A stretch of 10,263 nucleotides of DNA from Acanthaster planci (lineage: Eukaryota; Echinodermata; Asteroidea; Valvatida; Acanthasteridae): assembly GCF_001949145.1 (NCBI RefSeq), contig NW_019091439.1:49523-59785 (forward strand), in the 5' to 3' direction. A program made the translations under genes and the position numbers. Below, piece after piece: positions 7,521-10,263 of this stretch. The number at the start of each line of letters is the position of its first letter. The stretch's first letter is position 1. A model generated the notes under the pieces. It searched no databases. It was not told where the DNA came from and was given only the letters and a program-made list of their open reading frames with translations.

Positions 7521-8377
7521 GTATGTCTGAGAGTCAGAATTGGTTGACTTTGATGAAATAGGTATTTCATGATGTAAACTCTTACAGGGTTTTCATCATT
7601 GTCTTAAAACTTTCTGCATTGAGCTAAATCTTTAGTAAGTTATCCTCTTAAACACTCTGTTGGATTTTCAGAGGTGCTTTTGTTACAGTCAGAAAAATGC
7701 TTAAGAACAATTGGACATGTTGTTGCCTATGAAGGCTACTCCAAGTTGTCATCACTGAAGTGGTACCACACACATGCACAATTGCACCTGCAGTGTGAAT
7801 TTTGAAACTTAAAGCGTATATGCCTTTTAGCAAGTCTTAACAGCCTGTTGGTAGAGGTATTAGTGTCCTCTTACAACCATGTACCAACACCCTGACACCT
7901 CAGTAAGGGCTTGTTCTTGTGGTCACTGGACCCCTCTATAGATATGCCAGCATGTGACCTCTGGCGTAGCCGCTTATCAAGAAAGTCGTCAAGAGTTGTT
8001 GTCTGTAATGTTTCTGGTTTAATTATGTCATGCATAGTCAAAATATGCATGACTTTAACAAAACTTGATATAAAACAGATCCAGTGATGTGGCCTGTCCG
8101 TGAAGGACTCCTTGCATACAAATAGTATTGGAGATGATTGGAGCTCATTGGAGCAAGCTTTGTTGGTGACATTACTAATCTGTGTGGTTTTATATAATAA
8201 AGACCCTCTTTTACCTTGATCTCACTGCCACACAAGACAGGAACATGGCAGATAATGTGTGCCTGTTGAAATAATCATACTAACTGTTGAAGTATAGAGA
8301 AACTTGTTAAAGTCGTTTGTATTCTGTATCCATACATCACTGATACAACTCCTTATGGACCCCATTGTATTGTACAG
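7521..8377 (+). other. GCN1 intron, 857 bp
   Basis: Donor GTATGT at 7521 and acceptor CCCATTGTATTGTACAG ending at 8377. Both flanking exons agree on a split Lys codon (AA|G). The only structure seen is the 10-bp-period repeat at 8127-8153. Small frames on both strands have no recognisable features. Confidence 0.9.
8127..8153. repeat. Three ATTGGAG units at exact 10-bp spacing
   Basis: ATTGGAG starts at 8127, 8137 and 8147, separated by ATG and CTC. The period is close to one helical turn. It may be a decayed minisatellite or chance; no function is implied by context. Confidence 0.85.
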
Positions 8378-8471
8378 GATGGCAAATGATGGCCCAGGTA
8401 CTGCTAACATGAAGAGAGAGAGTAAGGCATACTCTTACAAAGACCAAATCATGGAACTTGAACTCAAGAAG
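8378..8471 (+). CDS. GCN1: GCN1 internal exon with conserved KRESKAYSYKDQIMELEL segment
   Basis: A 94-nt exon after TTGTATTGTACAG. Its first base completes the Lys codon from the previous exon, and it ends in phase 0 before the donor AAG|GTTAGT at 8472. It reads MANDGPGTANMKRESK then AYSYKDQIMELELKK. Human has KKANMKRENKAYSFKEQIIELELKE at this place (remembered), so 17 or more of about 22 positions are the same: the highest identity in the window. The segment is a charged, probably helical linker between HEAT blocks rather than a HEAT unit. The 5' part (MANDGPGT) is divergent from human. The GTTAGT donor is slightly off the GTAAGT/GTGAGT consensus but acceptable. Certainty is high because both borders, both phases and the sequence agree. 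Confidence 0.95.
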
Positions 8472-9004
8472 GTTAGTCAGGAGCAGGGGTAAATACCTTA
8501 GACAGCTCATGAAGGAAAAAAACATAAATGCAATGAACAAGTCTTTAGCATGTCACATCATGGTTTTGAAGTTTAGCAATGATCATGATGTAAAACTTTA
8601 ATAATATTCAAATCTTCACTGTGCACAGAGATTGGAAACAAGACAGTTCCACTTGTTTGGTACTCTTTAGAGTATGCTATGACACTGACTGCATTCAGTC
8701 TATAAACTCTAACCTCTTCTCAAAAAACACCCAAACCCATTACAATGTGTTACACTATTTTAGTGGCACCTTCTTTGGATTTATAAAAGAAAACTGTAAT
8801 AGTAAGCCCAGTATACATAGTCACAATGCATCATAATTGAAAATTTACCCAGAGTTATTTGAACAGCGATTGTGAATTTGTCAAACAAAATGACCATTAG
8901 TAAAACTATGCCACCTGTTGTTTAGCATTTGTTTAAACACATTGCAGAGTTGTTGGTACACATAAGGGCATGTGCTGTATTATGGTTTGGTTTTCTGCAT
9001 TCAG
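8472..9004 (+). other. GCN1 intron, 533 bp
   Basis: Donor GTTAGT at 8472 and acceptor TGGTTTTCTGCATTCAG ending at 9004, both phase 0. Nothing else that I can support lies in it. Confidence 0.92.
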
Positions 9005-9127
9005 GAACTGGAAGCCAAAAAGAAAGCCCAGGGAGTCAAGATAGAAGTCAAATTGACAAAGAAACAGCAGGAAGCAAAAGATGCTGAACTTGCCAAAGAA
9101 TCAGTGATAAGAAAACGATGTAAACAG
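9005..9127 (+). CDS. GCN1: GCN1 internal exon, Lys/Glu-rich linker
   Basis: A 123-nt, 41-codon exon in phase 0 at both ends, between TTTTCTGCATTCAG and the donor CAG|GTATGC at 9128. It reads ELEAKKKAQGVKIEVKL, TKKQQEAKDAELAKES and VIRKRCKQ. This follows human KEEIKKKKGIKEEVQLTSKQ, then KEMLQAQLDREAQVRRRLQ (remembered) in register. The composition (about one third K/R, one quarter E/D/Q) and lack of Pro or Gly in the second half predict a long charged helix. In GCN1 this sits before the central HEAT array that contains the EF3-like and GCN20-binding parts, which are outside this window. The next exon, expected to begin with an acidic LDGEL-like stretch, was not found in the remaining 1.1 kb. 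Confidence 0.95.
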
Positions 9128-10263
9128 GTATGCCCTCAACGGATCAGCCAAACAGCAAGCCAAAATCTATCTGATCAGCAGGTCGTGCTCCTGCTAATGC
9201 GATAATTACGTGAGACACAAAGAGCAGAATTCAGTTAGTTCATAATGATATCAGTTTTTTAATGACTTTGGTTTAGATAGCCATACACCAAAGACTAAAT
9301 ACCAGTAATGATAACTCTGTGTCGTATTGCTCAAAGTAATTGTCCTATGACTATTCTGATTAATAATTGTAAGAGTGGGCCCCTGCACTGATGATACGTA
9401 GAGCTAGTAGGGGCCCACAGGCCACTGAACATCATACGAAAATATACGCGAAATGAAGTGAGGCTTCATTGGTACAGATGACTGTTGCTTCTACCCTTTA
9501 AGCATGATTACCCCTAGAGTGTGCAGTCCTTCTAGTGAGATTGGTCTGTGTTTAGTGGTTATATTTCGAAATGTCTCTGAATGAGCCAGTTTAGTATTCC
9601 AACAGGACATGCCTAGTACAAGGCTATTCGGGAATAACTATGTGCACATGTGATAGTCTGTCCTATCAGAGTAGCCATACACTGACTTGCACGGGCTTTG
9701 TTCCTGAAAGACTTTGGCTTTTTGTAATACGGAACTGGCTCATTAAGAAAATGCCCACACTGGTCAGAATGTACCACATGTAGAGTAATCCTGTGACCAG
9801 ATGTACAAGGCATATCTAAACTACTATCCCACTCCTGCATTCCTGTGACAAATGGCCCATTTACAGCTTACTGAAATCATATACTTCTCAAATGTAAGAG
9901 AATATATGTGTGACGTACGTAATATGATGGTTCCACCTCGGTATCATTTTATAATTGTTCTCAAAAAGTCTATATCCTTAACATAAATTACTTTAAAATT
10001 TAAAAAAATCTTCAGTTTGCTGTAGTTTTTCCCATGTCTCTGTTGAACCCCAGGTTCAATTACTTACTGACAAATGTACCAGTTCTATTATGAGAAGAAG
10101 CTTGAGAGAAACCAGGAAATATCAAAACAAAGTTTTGTAGATTTGAAGTAATTATATATAACAGGTTTGGCCCTTACCCAAAGGTACCCAAAAACCTTGA
10201 GTCCCATCTGAGTAAGCTTGTGAGGTTTTTTTCGCAAGCTCTCGGACAAGCACTGAGCATACA
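9128..10263 (+). other. Start of a GCN1 intron, at least 1,136 bp
   Basis: Follows the donor GTATGC at 9128 and runs to the window edge. I searched by eye for the next expected coding stretch and did not find it. The 10-bp inverted repeat at 9375-9418 and a weak 6-bp inverted pair (AGCTTG at 10215, CAAGCT at 10235) are the only structures noted. Confidence 0.8.
9375..9418. repeat. Perfect 10-bp inverted repeat, potential hairpin
   Basis: GTGGGCCCCT at 9375-9384 pairs with AGGGGCCCAC at 9409-9418 around a 24-base loop. A G-T wobble and one further C-G pair can extend the stem to 12. The arms are strikingly GC-rich in an AT-rich intron, and each contains the palindrome GGGCCC. No terminal duplications or larger symmetric element are evident around it. 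Confidence 0.85.

Noticed and set aside
9970-9990. TCCTTAAC, an exact match to the U12-type branch-point core
   Set aside because: The donor of this intron is an ordinary U2-type GTATGC, and no exon was found just downstream. An 8-mer match is expected by chance.
10054-10140. Acceptor-like GTTGAACCCCAG followed by 28 open codons (VQLLTDKC...)
   Set aside because: It does not resemble the GCN1 segment expected after 9127 (an acidic LDGEL-like start) and ends in TAG with no donor.

Overview
This is eukaryotic nuclear DNA from an animal. It has no bacterial operon structure, is AT-rich (roughly 60% or more by eye), and carries long non-coding stretches broken by short exons with GT...AG borders. 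Coding sequence is on the plus strand only and appears to belong to one gene: GCN1, the very large HEAT-repeat protein that binds stalled or collided ribosomes and activates the kinase GCN2 in the integrated stress response. I recognised it by comparison with the human protein as I remember it; no search was run. Divergence from vertebrates, intron lengths and many ACATGT words suggest an invertebrate, perhaps marine, but I cannot name the species.

Only an internal, N-terminal-to-middle part of GCN1 is present; both gene ends lie outside the window. Five exons join cleanly, with matching phases, into 239 open codons: 2321-2513, 6098-6225, 7342-7520, 8378-8471 and 9005-9127. The last three carry the most conserved stretch, including TPEGELYNK and NMKRESKAYSYKDQIMELEL, followed by a lysine/glutamate-rich linker. 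Upstream (about 320-2320) the protein is poorly conserved. There I propose weaker exons at 323, 893, 1248, 1387 and 2233. The one at 1387 resembles GCN1 only if the reading frame slips by one base near 1466-1471, which is the main oddity of the gene.

The introns hold other structure. The 3.6 kb intron 2514-6097 contains a candidate 1.1 kb DNA-transposon-like element bounded by a perfect 16-bp inverted repeat (2828-2843 and 3937-3952), a 12-bp tandem duplication (4414-4437) and a CpG-richer patch (about 4740-5540) with an ACATGT cluster. A possible alternative 3' splice site at 6029 would insert 23 in-frame, Cys-rich residues. The intron 7521-8377 has a three-copy, 10-bp-period repeat. The 3' flank has a perfect 10-bp inverted repeat able to form a hairpin (9375-9418). 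No RNA gene, CRISPR array or second protein-coding gene could be supported. I saw no sign of a wholly new system.
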